Of a stretch of 55,953 bases of DNA, positions 15,436-24,066 are shown piece after piece. The notes beneath the pieces were generated by a model, which made no database searches, had not been told where the DNA came from, and saw only the letters and a program-made list of their open reading frames with translations. Within the stretch, counting starts at the first letter, position 1; every line of letters begins with the position of its first letter. This stretch comes from a virus. The position numbers were made by a program, and so were the translations under genes. The DNA is taken from positions 1-55,953 of IMG/VR virus record IMGVR_UViG_3300032307_000533; one strand, given 5' to 3'.

Positions 15436-16305
15436 ATGAGATTATCAGACAATATTGGAAACACACCGCTTATTAAAATAAGTGATAAAATATATGCGAA
15501 GGCTGAGTTATTAAACCCAACTGGGTCAATAAAAGACAGGATGGCTAGCAATATAATCAATAACGCGTTCAATATGGGCTATATTTCAGTTGGCGACACA
15601 ATTGTTGAGGCGACATCTGGTAACGCTGGTATATCCTTTGCTTGGCTTGCCGCTGAGAGAGGTCTTAAGTGTGTTATTGTTATGCCAAGTAACATGTCAG
15701 ATGAAAGAAAGAAGATGTTGAGATTCTATGGCGCGGAGTTAATTGAAGTTGATCCAGGTGATTTTGATGGGGCGATTAGATTAAGAAACGAATTATCAAT
15801 AGAGAATGGTTGGTTCAACACCAATCAGTTTAATAATGAACTAAACACTCAAGCACATTTCAACGGAACAGCTGTTGAAATCATAAAGGATGTAAAGGGT
15901 GAAACAATATCCGCTTTAATAAGTGGAACAGGTACTGGTGGCACTCTTATGGGTTGCCAGAAGAGATTAAAGGGTATCTACGATAAGATGGAAGTTATAG
16001 CCGTTGAACCAGCTGAATCAGCTGTTATGAGCGGTGGGCAACCAGGGTTACATGGTATACAAGGTATTGGTGACGGGTCAAAATTCCTGGTTGATCTTAC
16101 AGTTGTTGATCAAATCATCACAATAAAAACAGATGAAGCTAAAGCTAGAGCCTTAGATTTATCAAAGGAATTAGGTATCTTTATTGGTATATCCGCTGGG
16201 GCTAACATACTAGCAGCTGAAAGATATGTTGAATCAGCTAAACCAGATGGTATTGTGGTGACGTTCTTATGTGACCGAGGTGAAAGATACTTATCTTGTT
16301 TTTAA
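15436..16305 (+). CDS. cysK: Cysteine synthase (O-acetylserine sulfhydrylase)
   Basis: The 289-residue PLP enzyme has NPTGSIKDRMA with the PLP lysine near residue 34, EATSGNAGISFAW, GTGTGGTLMG, and a late serine-binding region LGIFIGISAGAN. This is the full CysK/CysM plan and near-normal length. It converts O-acetylserine and sulfide to cysteine. Phage-encoded cysteine synthesis is uncommon and could feed protein synthesis or sulphur and redox metabolism with the nearby thioredoxin. CysK versus CysM cannot be separated by eye. Confidence 0.9.
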   Translation: MRLSDNIGNTPLIKISDKIYAKAELLNPTGSIKDRMASNIINNAFNMGYISVGDTIVEATSGNAGISFAWLAAERGLKCVIVMPSNMSDERKKMLRFYGAELIEVDPGDFDGAIRLRNELSIENGWFNTNQFNNELNTQAHFNGTAVEIIKDVKGETISALISGTGTGGTLMGCQKRLKGIYDKMEVIAVEPAESAVMSGGQPGLHGIQGIGDGSKFLVDLTVVDQIITIKTDEAKARALDLSKELGIFIGISAGANILAAERYVESAKPDGIVVTFLCDRGERYLSCF

Positions 16306-16309
16306 AAAT

Positions 16310-16341
16310 TTTGTTTTTTTGAAAAATTAGTATTATATTTG
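16310..16341 (+). promoter_or_regulatory. Bacteroidota-type promoter
   Basis: TTTG at 16310-16313 and TATATTTG at 16334-16341. A GTG at 16341 overlaps the -7 box, so the ATG at 16350 is the real start of the next gene. Confidence 0.8.
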
Positions 16342-16349
16342 TGGGAGAT

Positions 16350-16883
16350 ATGGATGAAAATAATAAAATATGGTCTGGTTTAGAGGCCGAAACTTACACA
16401 GCTAAGTTTCATTTTGTTCTCTTAGAACGAGACTATGATGTCATATACATAGATGAGACCACTTGTAAATTAATTGGGCGAAATGGTGATGAGATCGATA
16501 TTTTATTAGAGTTTAGTGCTATTCAAAGACTTAGCTACGAACTAATCGGTGATTTAAATAGTATTTACGAGAACCCAGATAAAATTACTGATCATATTGA
16601 TAATTTTATTAAATATGATGAAAGCTGGACTGAACCAGTGGATAAAACTGGTTGGGAGAGGTTTGATTTTATTGATGAAACTGGTAGACAATTTCATTTC
16701 ATGCATAAGAATCATAAGTGGATTAAGAAAAATGGTTGTACCTACCCTAATTATAACATGCCAAAAGACGTGTCGGAATTATACCCACTGGTAGACCCAA
16801 TCGATTCATTGAAAACGTTGATGAGAAAATTCAACGTAGACTTTCAACAAAAAAACTATGTCATACTTAAAACAAAAATTTAA
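16350..16883 (+). CDS. Unknown acidic protein, 177 residues
   Basis: No family is recognised. It begins MDENNKIWSGLEAETYTAKF and contains a Trp- and Tyr-rich middle (KTGWERFDFIDETG, KNHKWIKKNG). GGGAG lies just before the start. It heads a run of overlapping or adjacent small genes up to 19303. Confidence 0.62.
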   Translation: MDENNKIWSGLEAETYTAKFHFVLLERDYDVIYIDETTCKLIGRNGDEIDILLEFSAIQRLSYELIGDLNSIYENPDKITDHIDNFIKYDESWTEPVDKTGWERFDFIDETGRQFHFMHKNHKWIKKNGCTYPNYNMPKDVSELYPLVDPIDSLKTLMRKFNVDFQQKNYVILKTKI

Positions 16884-17028
16884 AGATATTAGTTGCGATA
16901 TGTGTAGTAAGGTAATCTCACTACTAATCGCTTTACACATCATAATTGCTTTGATTGTGGTGGGTGTTAAGTTTTACAATAAAACACAAGAAAAGAAAGT
17001 TGAAGTAAACAATGAAAAACACAAATAG
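16858..17028 (+). CDS. Small single-pass membrane protein, 56 residues
   Basis: ATG 16858 opens a frame encoding MSYLKQKFKDISCDMCSK, then a hydrophobic helix (VISLLIALHIIIALIVVGV) and a charged tail. It overlaps the end of the previous gene by 26 bases and the next by 17. No family is recognised. Confidence 0.6.
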   Translation: MSYLKQKFKDISCDMCSKVISLLIALHIIIALIVVGVKFYNKTQEKKVEVNNEKHK

Positions 17029-17188
17029 TACACAACACGAAAAAGTTAAAACTATTTTAGAGAAAACAAACCCAAATGAGTTCGACATCAATAAATTTAT
17101 TGAGGATGTTAGACTCATAAAAGAAGAAAGTAAAAAACGTGTTAATTGGGTCCATGATGAGTGGGACAATTGGCACGATAATTTTTAA
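17012..17188 (+). CDS. Small charged protein, 58 residues
   Basis: ATG 17012 encodes a soluble helix-rich product ending in an aromatic tail (VNWVHDEWDNWHDNF). It overlaps the membrane gene before it and ends six bases before the next. Function is unknown. Confidence 0.55.
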   Translation: MKNTNSTQHEKVKTILEKTNPNEFDINKFIEDVRLIKEESKKRVNWVHDEWDNWHDNF

Positions 17189-17194
17189 AGATAT

Positions 17195-17407
17195 ATGACA
17201 AAAGCTATCGGCACACTTATCGCTGCGTTATTAACGGTATTATTATACGCTGTCATAACCGCGCTACCAATTATGTTGTTATGGAATTATTGTTTAGTTC
17301 CAGCAATTCCGTTTATTAAATTAATAACCTTTTGGCAAGCATTTGGTGTTAAAATATTATTCGGACTTTTATTCAATGTGAACCAAAAAACAGAAACCAA
17401 AAAATAA
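17195..17407 (+). CDS. Small membrane protein, 70 residues
   Basis: Two or three hydrophobic segments (about residues 3-30 and 35-60) end in a Lys/Thr tail. No family is recognised. The position in a row of tiny genes suggests host-envelope interaction. Confidence 0.6.
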   Translation: MTKAIGTLIAALLTVLLYAVITALPIMLLWNYCLVPAIPFIKLITFWQAFGVKILFGLLFNVNQKTETKK

Positions 17408-17408
17408 T

Positions 17409-17792
17409 ATGGATACCATTGACAAATTTGAACCGACAAAGGTTTTATTTCTAACTGATGATGAGAATCAGTTGTGTATTAAAAAGATGTATTATCATAA
17501 TAGTTTGTTTAAGATTTACAATTATGATATAATGACAAAAACTAACTACGAGCTGGCGGATTACCAAAACGGTAAGTACACAGTTTTTAATCAGTTTTTG
17601 TTTAATCTCTACTTTATTAAACCTTTGAGACAAAGCCCTAAACTAGCCAGAGCTTTTCATGATTTTGTTAGAACGGATTTTAATGCTGGGGAATTTAAGG
17701 AAATCAGTGTTAAATTTAAATGTTTCAAGAGACGAATTAATATACGCGTAATCAAGTTATTACGCAAAACAAAAAAAGCGATATGGGAATAG
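17409..17792 (+). CDS. Unknown protein, 127 residues
   Basis: The N-terminal half is mixed alpha/beta and the C-terminus is strongly basic (KFKCFKRRINIRVIKLLRKTKK), possibly nucleic-acid binding. It overlaps the next gene by ten bases. No family is recognised. Confidence 0.6.
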   Translation: MDTIDKFEPTKVLFLTDDENQLCIKKMYYHNSLFKIYNYDIMTKTNYELADYQNGKYTVFNQFLFNLYFIKPLRQSPKLARAFHDFVRTDFNAGEFKEISVKFKCFKRRINIRVIKLLRKTKKAIWE

Positions 17793-18451
17793 AAAACTCA
17801 AAAGAGATTAAGTTTGATTTTGATGATGAGGTTAAAGAAAAACCTAATCGTCTTAAAGATCTATTGGACACCATCTACGATAAAGTTTATTGGAAAACCA
17901 TTGGTTGGAGAATAAAGGAGTTCAGATCATCTGTTAATAAACTTATCAGATGGTTCCCTATTATATGGAAAGACCGTGATTGGGATGACCATTACATCTG
18001 GGAAATCATGAAGAATAAATTAAGATGGCAAGCCAAATACATCGGTGATCGTGATTTCCACACCAGAGCAGCTTTAGATGCCAAACGTATTAGATTATGC
18101 GCCAACCTGATGGATAAAGTTCAGGATGGGTTCTATAGTGGTGAATATATGGATTACCATGAATCAAAATGGAATTTCTTAGATATCCCAGATAAACCAG
18201 GCTACAAAGAGTTGGATATGCAAACCACATCTGAGAATTTTGATGACTATTTCAAAAAATACCCATTGGTTTATAAAAAAGTTTTAGCCGATAAGAAGTT
18301 ACAAATATTCGGTATCGAAGCTAGAGACGGTGAAACCGAGGTTGATGCTAAACAAAGAATTGCAATGAACATCGGTAGATATAATCATGAGAGGGCTAGA
18401 AAACTCTTGTTTAGAATAATGGAAGAAAACATTGAGGGCTGGTGGGATTAA
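17783..18451 (+). CDS. Unknown phage-type protein, 222 residues
   Basis: A helical protein with an aromatic, basic core (RWFPIIWKDRDWDDHYIWEIMKNKLRW). I recall this type of sequence from large-phage genomes but cannot name a function. It ends EENIEGWWD. It overlaps genes on both sides by ten bases. Confidence 0.65.
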   Translation: MGIENSKEIKFDFDDEVKEKPNRLKDLLDTIYDKVYWKTIGWRIKEFRSSVNKLIRWFPIIWKDRDWDDHYIWEIMKNKLRWQAKYIGDRDFHTRAALDAKRIRLCANLMDKVQDGFYSGEYMDYHESKWNFLDIPDKPGYKELDMQTTSENFDDYFKKYPLVYKKVLADKKLQIFGIEARDGETEVDAKQRIAMNIGRYNHERARKLLFRIMEENIEGWWD

Positions 18452-18636
18452 CAAAATATAAAGTTGGAGATAGGGTAAACTTCACATTTATAGGGGCCCC
18501 GTTAAGTGGGGTTATCATTGAGGTTTTAGATAAAACCTTGTTAAAAGTTAAAACGGACGAAAACGGTATCGTACACAGAGTTGGGTTAACAGATAAAGAT
18601 CATAAATATTGTTTTTTAAATAATGGGAAATCATAG
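18442..18636 (+). CDS. Small SH3/KOW-like protein, 64 residues
   Basis: A GTG start at 18442 gives YKVGDRVNFTFIGAPLSGVIIEVLDKTLLKVK, the look of an SH3-like or KOW beta barrel, often nucleic-acid or ribosome binding. It overlaps neighbours by 10 and 14 bases. The fold assignment is by pattern only. Confidence 0.55.
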   Translation: MGLTKYKVGDRVNFTFIGAPLSGVIIEVLDKTLLKVKTDENGIVHRVGLTDKDHKYCFLNNGKS

Positions 18637-19303
18637 TAACATACTGAAAGACCTGGTTGAAAATTCCAGTGATTATTTCGGTGAGATGAAAAGGTTTGCT
18701 GACGAGTACAGCAAATACTTCAACGAGCCACCTAAGAATATCTTAGAGATTGGTTCCAGAGATGGGTACCACGCGGACTACCTTAAAAAATACTTTAACA
18801 TACCAGATGATAAAGTTTTCATCGTTGATGCACACCCCTATTGTGCGAGTATTATCAGAAGAGACCACCCAAATTACAGGGTTATTGAAGCCGCCGTTGC
18901 GCCTAAAAGAGGTGTGTTAAAATTTAACGCTATCCAGAACTTAGATCTTGGTGGTCTTGGTATGAGCTCCGCTTTACCGAAGGTTGCTGGGCCAGTTTTT
19001 GGTGAGACATGGGTTAACGTGATCGCTATTACGGGTGAAGATCTAATAGATTTGATCGAAGAACCTGAAATCGACTTGCTTAAATTAGACGTTGAGGGTT
19101 TAACCTATGAGGTTCTTGAGAGTTTCTCATTGAATCTTAGAAAAATTAAATTTATTCATACAGAAGGTGAGTACACTGAGGTGTGGAAAGGCCAGAAATT
19201 ATATAAAGATTTATGCGACCTATTGACCAAACATGGTTTCAAAGAGGCCTACAGGGTTGATATGTTAGCGGAGCAGTGTGATACTGTTTGGTATAGGGTG
19301 TAA
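18623..19303 (+). CDS. FkbM-family methyltransferase
   Basis: The 226-residue protein has SAM-binding ILEIGSRDGYHADYL near residue 40, FIVDAHP as the acidic second strand, and LLKLDVEGLTYEVLESF, the diagnostic FkbM motif. FkbM enzymes methylate hydroxyls of sugars or small metabolites. A phage-encoded one usually modifies surface glycans or nucleotide sugars. A weak terminator follows. Confidence 0.85.
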   Translation: MGNHSNILKDLVENSSDYFGEMKRFADEYSKYFNEPPKNILEIGSRDGYHADYLKKYFNIPDDKVFIVDAHPYCASIIRRDHPNYRVIEAAVAPKRGVLKFNAIQNLDLGGLGMSSALPKVAGPVFGETWVNVIAITGEDLIDLIEEPEIDLLKLDVEGLTYEVLESFSLNLRKIKFIHTEGEYTEVWKGQKLYKDLCDLLTKHGFKEAYRVDMLAEQCDTVWYRV

Positions 19304-19329
19304 AAAATAGCCCAGACTAGGGTTTTTTT
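19302..19329 (+). terminator. Weak intrinsic terminator
   Basis: An A-run, CCC-AGACTA-GGG and a T-run form a short hairpin after the methyltransferase gene. Confidence 0.45.
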
Positions 19330-19373
19330 AATAAAACTAGATATTTATAAGTATCTAAATATGTCTTTTTATT

Positions 19374-22370
19374 ATGAGCAAAAATGTTTTAAATGAAGTA
19401 AATACGATTAGGGAACAAATGGGTTTACCCTTATTGAACGAAAACGAATTATTACACCTAGAGCTATCCAAAATCGATTTGGACCCGCTTAACGAGGGTT
19501 GGTGGGAAAATGCGAAGTACGCGTTGTCTAAATTAGGTAGATACAAAGCTGGCGGTAAAATATTTGGTAAGACCCAAACTGACGCTAAAGCTAATGCTCA
19601 AATAATGGCTTTATTAGATAAAAAAGGGAATGAAATGATTAAACAACTTGATTCTAATATCAAGGCTAAAAATCCAGAGTTCCCTAATAACAAAAGTCAA
19701 GAGCAATATCTAACAACAATACTTGATATTGCCACAGTTTATGATTCCGTTGTCGCGGCAACAAAATTGAAACCGAATGATGCTGGATTCTTACCAGTTG
19801 ATGCGGCAAATGCGATTATCGAGGATCTAAGAGCTTATACACAAAAATATTTAGATGTTGATTTAACAGCCGCTTTCAGTGTCTTCAATGAAGCTGAAGA
19901 AGGTGCTGTTGAAGAGGGGATTGTTGATGAGGCTGGCCTTAAAGATGTTGGTAAAGCAGCTATGAAAGGTTTAAAGATGGTTGGGGATGACATTAAAGCA
20001 GGTATAAGAAACGGGCAAAAAACGGCTGATGATATAATGGGTAGAAACCCTGATCTAGAGGCTGCTAAAGCAAAAACCGCTGGTAAATTTGCGGATACAA
20101 AAGCCGCTATTGAAAAAGGTGATTTAGAAGCTTATGGTACAGAGAGAATGAAGACTCTAAGATCATGGAGAATGCCTTTGGCTTTAATGGGTACTGGCGC
20201 ATCATTTGGTGCGTTAAGTTGGTTAATTGAATATCTATATGGACCTAAAGAGATTGTAGAATCATCTAAAGACGTCATCGAATCAAAAGCTGAACAAGCT
20301 TTAGGTAACATCAAACCAGGTGAGGGTATGACACAAATCATGAACAGAACATTGGGTACGAGTTTGTCACCGAGTTCTAACCCAAATGATGTTGTATCCG
20401 CATTGGCTAAAATCGGTGGTGGTGACGCTAATAAAGGTGTTGAGATCATCACACAAAATGGTGGTATCTTTAGAGATCCAACCGCCGCTAAAGAAACTTT
20501 ATCACAAATTGTTGCTAACCCAACTGCACATGGTAATAACTTGAAACAAGTTTTCAGTGGAACCTGGGCTGGAACTGGTAAGATGGCTGGTGATACCTTG
20601 GTAACACAAAACGGTGGTACATTAAAACAAATGGTTATTACAGCTATTGTTAAGTGGACGACAAAAACAACAATCAAGACAACAGCAGCCGCAACAATCG
20701 CAGCACCAATCCTTAAAGTATTGGGTATTGGTTTATTAGCAGGTGGTGCGGTAGCGGCACTTTCAAGATACAAAGGTAGAAAATCATCTAGAGCTCAGGT
20801 TTTAAACGATTTAGTTCAATACTTAAGACCTGTTGAAGGTACTGAAGATAACCAACCAGTTATTGATGATAATAACGGTGGTGACAAAGGCCAAGGTGGT
20901 GGTGACGGACAAGGTGGTAAGAGTGGGTCTGACAACCAGTTATACAACTACCTTAAGAAATATTTCCAGGATCTTTACAACTTTAGATCACAAGTTAATA
21001 CAGACACTTACGGTAAAGGTGGCTCTGGTAACGCGCAAAAAACATACAGCGGTGGTGGGACTATAAATAAAAATGTAGTTGCGCCGAACGATGTCGATGA
21101 TTTATTGAAGTTAATGGAAGAGTTTGAAATGGTTTCAGAAGAAACTTTGGATGATATCGGATTAAGCTCAAACCAGTTAAAACTATTTAAAACCAATCTT
21201 CAGAGATTAACCCAGTTAATTAAGATGGTAAATAAATTCAGTAGCGAAGATAAAAACTTAGCTAGATTAATTGATTCGGCAAAAGGTAACCCAGTATCAA
21301 CAGCTGACATAAATAGCATGTTAGAGTCCGACCCAAAGAGTTTAAAGATATTTGTTAGCGATTTTAACAAAGCTTTATACTCAATTGAGTTTAAAAATGG
21401 TAACAGTATTATCGACCAATTAAGTAAAATCCAAGTAAATAAATTACAAGAGGATGAGCTTGTTGATGAAAAAGCTGAGAGAGAACAACCTAAAGGTGGG
21501 ATGAATAAGATCTACAACGATAGGCGTGCATTCTTAGGTAACTTACAAGGTTATGTTAAAACATTATATTCAATTTTCTCGTATTTAATCGATAAGATGA
21601 AATCTAACCCAGAAGGTAATAAAGAGGCACAAGCTGATTACTTAACAGGCCAAAAGGGTGGTAAAAATAGCCCAGGGTTAACTTCTACTGATAAAACCCA
21701 AATGAATAAGGGTCTAAACGCTACCCAAGTTAGCGGTAGTCTTAGAGACGTTGGTAAAACCCTTGAAGAGGGTAAGAGATATACTAAAGAAGAATTAAGC
21801 GAAATGAGTATTGATATGGAAGAAGCTATTAACCCTAAGACTGAAGCTATGTTGAATAGTGTTAACGGTAAAATCTTTACGCAATTAGCTAAGGTTGTAC
21901 CAGAATTAAGCACTAGAATTGCTACTGCATATCAACAAGAGTATGGTGAAACAATTAACAAAGCTAGATTAGGTAAATTCTTAGAGACAGTATTGGGTGC
22001 GTTGGCAACAGTTCCACAACAAAGAATGGTTCAGATTATCAATAGAGGTGATGTTGATATCACAGCTTATAAGAGAATGTTAAAGGATCTTAAGAATGCG
22101 GAAGGTCAAGATGGTGAACAACCAGTACAACCAACAGCATCATCTTTTAACCCAAGCACACCAGAAAAATTCTTACCAGTAAACGTTTCTGGATATGATT
22201 TAGCTGGCCAGAAAAATTCATTCAGAACTGGTTTAGCACAAAAAGCAGCTGAGATTATCAGTAGACAAACTGACATGAAACTAGATGAGAAAAACATGTT
22301 AGCGGTAATGAAACAATTGATCGACACATTAAACAGTAAGCACGGTGGTAATATACCGAAAGCTCAGTAA
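19374..22370 (+). CDS. Large probable virion-internal protein (998 residues)
   Basis: The protein starts with a helical leader (NTIREQMGLPLLNENELLHL) ending DPLNEGWWEN, where PLNE is an L-x-E sequence of the kind cut by T4-type prohead protease. The rest is helical and Ala/Lys/Asp-rich, with hydrophobic segments near residues 262-282 and 435-462 and a Gly/Gln linker near 500-520. No enzymatic domain is visible. Large helical proteins with propeptides are often head-core or injected proteins. This is the biggest gene in the window and has a strong terminator. TATTTATA lies at 19342-19349. Confidence 0.6.
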   Translation: MSKNVLNEVNTIREQMGLPLLNENELLHLELSKIDLDPLNEGWWENAKYALSKLGRYKAGGKIFGKTQTDAKANAQIMALLDKKGNEMIKQLDSNIKAKNPEFPNNKSQEQYLTTILDIATVYDSVVAATKLKPNDAGFLPVDAANAIIEDLRAYTQKYLDVDLTAAFSVFNEAEEGAVEEGIVDEAGLKDVGKAAMKGLKMVGDDIKAGIRNGQKTADDIMGRNPDLEAAKAKTAGKFADTKAAIEKGDLEAYGTERMKTLRSWRMPLALMGTGASFGALSWLIEYLYGPKEIVESSKDVIESKAEQALGNIKPGEGMTQIMNRTLGTSLSPSSNPNDVVSALAKIGGGDANKGVEIITQNGGIFRDPTAAKETLSQIVANPTAHGNNLKQVFSGTWAGTGKMAGDTLVTQNGGTLKQMVITAIVKWTTKTTIKTTAAATIAAPILKVLGIGLLAGGAVAALSRYKGRKSSRAQVLNDLVQYLRPVEGTEDNQPVIDDNNGGDKGQGGGDGQGGKSGSDNQLYNYLKKYFQDLYNFRSQVNTDTYGKGGSGNAQKTYSGGGTINKNVVAPNDVDDLLKLMEEFEMVSEETLDDIGLSSNQLKLFKTNLQRLTQLIKMVNKFSSEDKNLARLIDSAKGNPVSTADINSMLESDPKSLKIFVSDFNKALYSIEFKNGNSIIDQLSKIQVNKLQEDELVDEKAEREQPKGGMNKIYNDRRAFLGNLQGYVKTLYSIFSYLIDKMKSNPEGNKEAQADYLTGQKGGKNSPGLTSTDKTQMNKGLNATQVSGSLRDVGKTLEEGKRYTKEELSEMSIDMEEAINPKTEAMLNSVNGKIFTQLAKVVPELSTRIATAYQQEYGETINKARLGKFLETVLGALATVPQQRMVQIINRGDVDITAYKRMLKDLKNAEGQDGEQPVQPTASSFNPSTPEKFLPVNVSGYDLAGQKNSFRTGLAQKAAEIISRQTDMKLDEKNMLAVMKQLIDTLNSKHGGNIPKAQ

Positions 22371-22377
22371 ATTTTAG

Positions 22378-22403
22378 AAAGCCCCAGTCGGGGCTTTTTT
22401 TTT
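22378..22403 (+). terminator. Strong intrinsic terminator
   Basis: AAAGCCCC-AGTC-GGGGCTTT with a long T tract ends the 998-residue gene. Confidence 0.93.
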
Positions 22404-22422
22404 GCGTTTATTTTTTTTATTT

Positions 22423-22454
22423 CTTGCTTGGTAATGAAAAGTTTATTATCTTTG
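22423..22454 (+). promoter_or_regulatory. Promoter opening the RNA-repair-like island
   Basis: CTTG at 22423-22426 and TATCTTTG at 22447-22454. A TTG frame start at 22424 lies inside the promoter, so the ATG at 22472 is used. Confidence 0.75.
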
Positions 22455-22471
22455 TAAAAATATATTTTACT

Positions 22472-22735
22472 ATGCCAGAATTTTACGTAGAAGACTTGGA
22501 CATTGACCCAAGTGAATTTGTCAGCGCATGCTCAAAAAGAGAGATTGGAGAATTAATCGATGCGTTAGCTGAAGATGGTTACATCGTCAACCCAATTAAC
22601 AGTGTCCCAGCAGAGGATAAAAATCTTTTAGATGAAGAACGGGATGAGGTTATGGGTAAATTAGCTGGTCGAGGTAGATTAAGATTAACAAACGAAGAAG
22701 AAGAAATTATTAGAAAGATAGCAAACAGGTTATGA
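22472..22735 (+). CDS. Small acidic protein, 87 residues
   Basis: The product (MPEFYVEDLDIDPSEFVSAC) is helical and acidic with a basic GKLAGRGRLRL patch. It overlaps the RNA ligase gene by ATGA, so it is translated with it. It is possibly an accessory or regulatory partner. No family is recognised. Confidence 0.65.
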   Translation: MPEFYVEDLDIDPSEFVSACSKREIGELIDALAEDGYIVNPINSVPAEDKNLLDEERDEVMGKLAGRGRLRLTNEEEEIIRKIANRL

Positions 22736-23805
22736 ATTTAGAAACATTAAACAAGTATCACGAGGATGGGTTGTTGTACAAACAAACACACCCAACTCTT
22801 CCATTGACAATTTGGAACTACACCGAAAAAGTGCAGTACGAAATGTTATGGGATGAGATTACTATTGCATGTCGTGGACTTGTTACTGATGATTCTGGTA
22901 ACATTGTAGCTAGACCATTCCCTAAGTTCTTTAACTACGAAGAGGTTATTGATAAAGACGTTATTCCATGGGATAGTGAGTACATCCACGTACAAGAAAA
23001 AATGGATGGGTCTTTGGGTATCCTATTTCATTACGCTAGTGAGTGGCATTTGGCTACCAGAGGTTCGTTTACATCGGATCAAGCTGTAAAGGGTCTAGAG
23101 ATACTTAAATCAAAATACGATTTAAACAGATTTGTAAAAGAGGTTACTTACCTATGCGAAATCATATACCCTGAAAATAGGATCGTTGTTGATTATGGTG
23201 AGGATAAGATAACCTTTCTAGGTGCTAGTGTACCTGACATGGAATTTAACTGGGCCCCAGCTAAAGCGATATTCAAAACTTCTGGTATAAAAGAAGAGGA
23301 TGTTGTTTGGAGTTCTATGGATGTGTTATCTGAGGATGTTTTCAAAAGATATCAAAATCTTAACGAGCCAGATAAAGAGGGTTTTGTTATAAGGTTTTAC
23401 CCATCCAATTACCGTGTTAAAATTAAGTTTGAGGATTATGTTAGACTTCATAAGATAATGACAAACCTATCAACACGTAATGTTTGGGAGACGTTATCAA
23501 ATGGGGGTGACATAATGGAAACATTGGTTGATGTCCCAGATGAGTTTTATGATAAAATAAAGGGGTATGCCGAAGAATTGCAGAACCAATTTAGTACGCT
23601 TGAAAGAGAGTACAAGTGGATCTTTAAGATATTACATCGCTCATTGACTGAGGTATATAATGTACCACAAGAAAAACAACGAGCGGTATTCGCGCAGTAC
23701 GCTAAGAACTACAAACACCCAGCCATCTTGTTTAAGATGTTAGATGGTAACGATTACACGAAAATAATTTGGAGTTTAATTTACCCAGAATACAGAAAAT
23801 TATGA
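22732..23805 (+). CDS. T4 Rnl1-type RNA ligase
   Basis: The 357-residue protein has the nucleotidyltransferase motifs: VQEKMDGS with the AMP-accepting lysine near residue 90, CRGLV upstream, EGFVIRF as motif IV, and VKIKFEDYVRLHK as motif V. The C-terminal helical domain and overall size resemble phage T4 Rnl1, which seals tRNA cut by host anticodon nucleases. It leads an island with a kinase, phosphoesterase and second ligase, which supports RNA repair. It overlaps the next gene by ATGA. Confidence 0.9.
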   Translation: MNLETLNKYHEDGLLYKQTHPTLPLTIWNYTEKVQYEMLWDEITIACRGLVTDDSGNIVARPFPKFFNYEEVIDKDVIPWDSEYIHVQEKMDGSLGILFHYASEWHLATRGSFTSDQAVKGLEILKSKYDLNRFVKEVTYLCEIIYPENRIVVDYGEDKITFLGASVPDMEFNWAPAKAIFKTSGIKEEDVVWSSMDVLSEDVFKRYQNLNEPDKEGFVIRFYPSNYRVKIKFEDYVRLHKIMTNLSTRNVWETLSNGGDIMETLVDVPDEFYDKIKGYAEELQNQFSTLEREYKWIFKILHRSLTEVYNVPQEKQRAVFAQYAKNYKHPAILFKMLDGNDYTKIIWSLIYPEYRKL

Positions 23806-24053
23806 ACATGTTAGATTTAATTATTGAACAGAACCCAGAAGAGGAGTTCTTAAAAGCGGACGGATTAGATGGGGCTATCATTGGTTATGATGACCAAACT
23901 GGTAGACTCATTTATTCCATGAGCAAAGTTATTGGAATCCTCACAACGGAAGATGAGATGACTGAAGAAGATGCTCTAGAGCATTATTACTACAACATCC
24001 ATGGAAGTTACGTAGGAGAAAAAACACCGATTTGGTGTTATGATTATTTTTAG
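23802..24053 (+). CDS. Small unknown protein in RNA-repair island
   Basis: The 83-residue acidic protein begins MNMLDLIIEQNPEEEFLKADG and contains MTEEDALEHYYYNIHGSYVGEKTPIW. No named family comes to mind. The ATG at 23802 overlaps the ligase stop; an upstream frame extension into the ligase gene is discarded. Confidence 0.62.
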   Translation: MNMLDLIIEQNPEEEFLKADGLDGAIIGYDDQTGRLIYSMSKVIGILTTEDEMTEEDALEHYYYNIHGSYVGEKTPIWCYDYF

Positions 24054-24062
24054 ATATATTTG
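24031..24062 (+). promoter_or_regulatory. Bacteroidota-type promoter with ATG four bases away
   Basis: TTTG at 24031-24034 and TATATTTG at 24055-24062, inside the end of the previous gene, then CAAA and the ATG at 24067. Confidence 0.8.
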
Positions 24063-24066
24063 CAAA

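Noticed and set aside
16341-16349. GTG start for the gene ending at 16883
   Set aside because: It overlaps the promoter -7 box; ATG 16350 follows.
22424-22471. TTG start for the small acidic gene
   Set aside because: The start would lie inside the promoter; ATG 22472 is downstream.
24040-24066. Earlier ATG start for the phosphoesterase
   Set aside because: It lies between the promoter boxes; the four-base gap supports ATG 24067.
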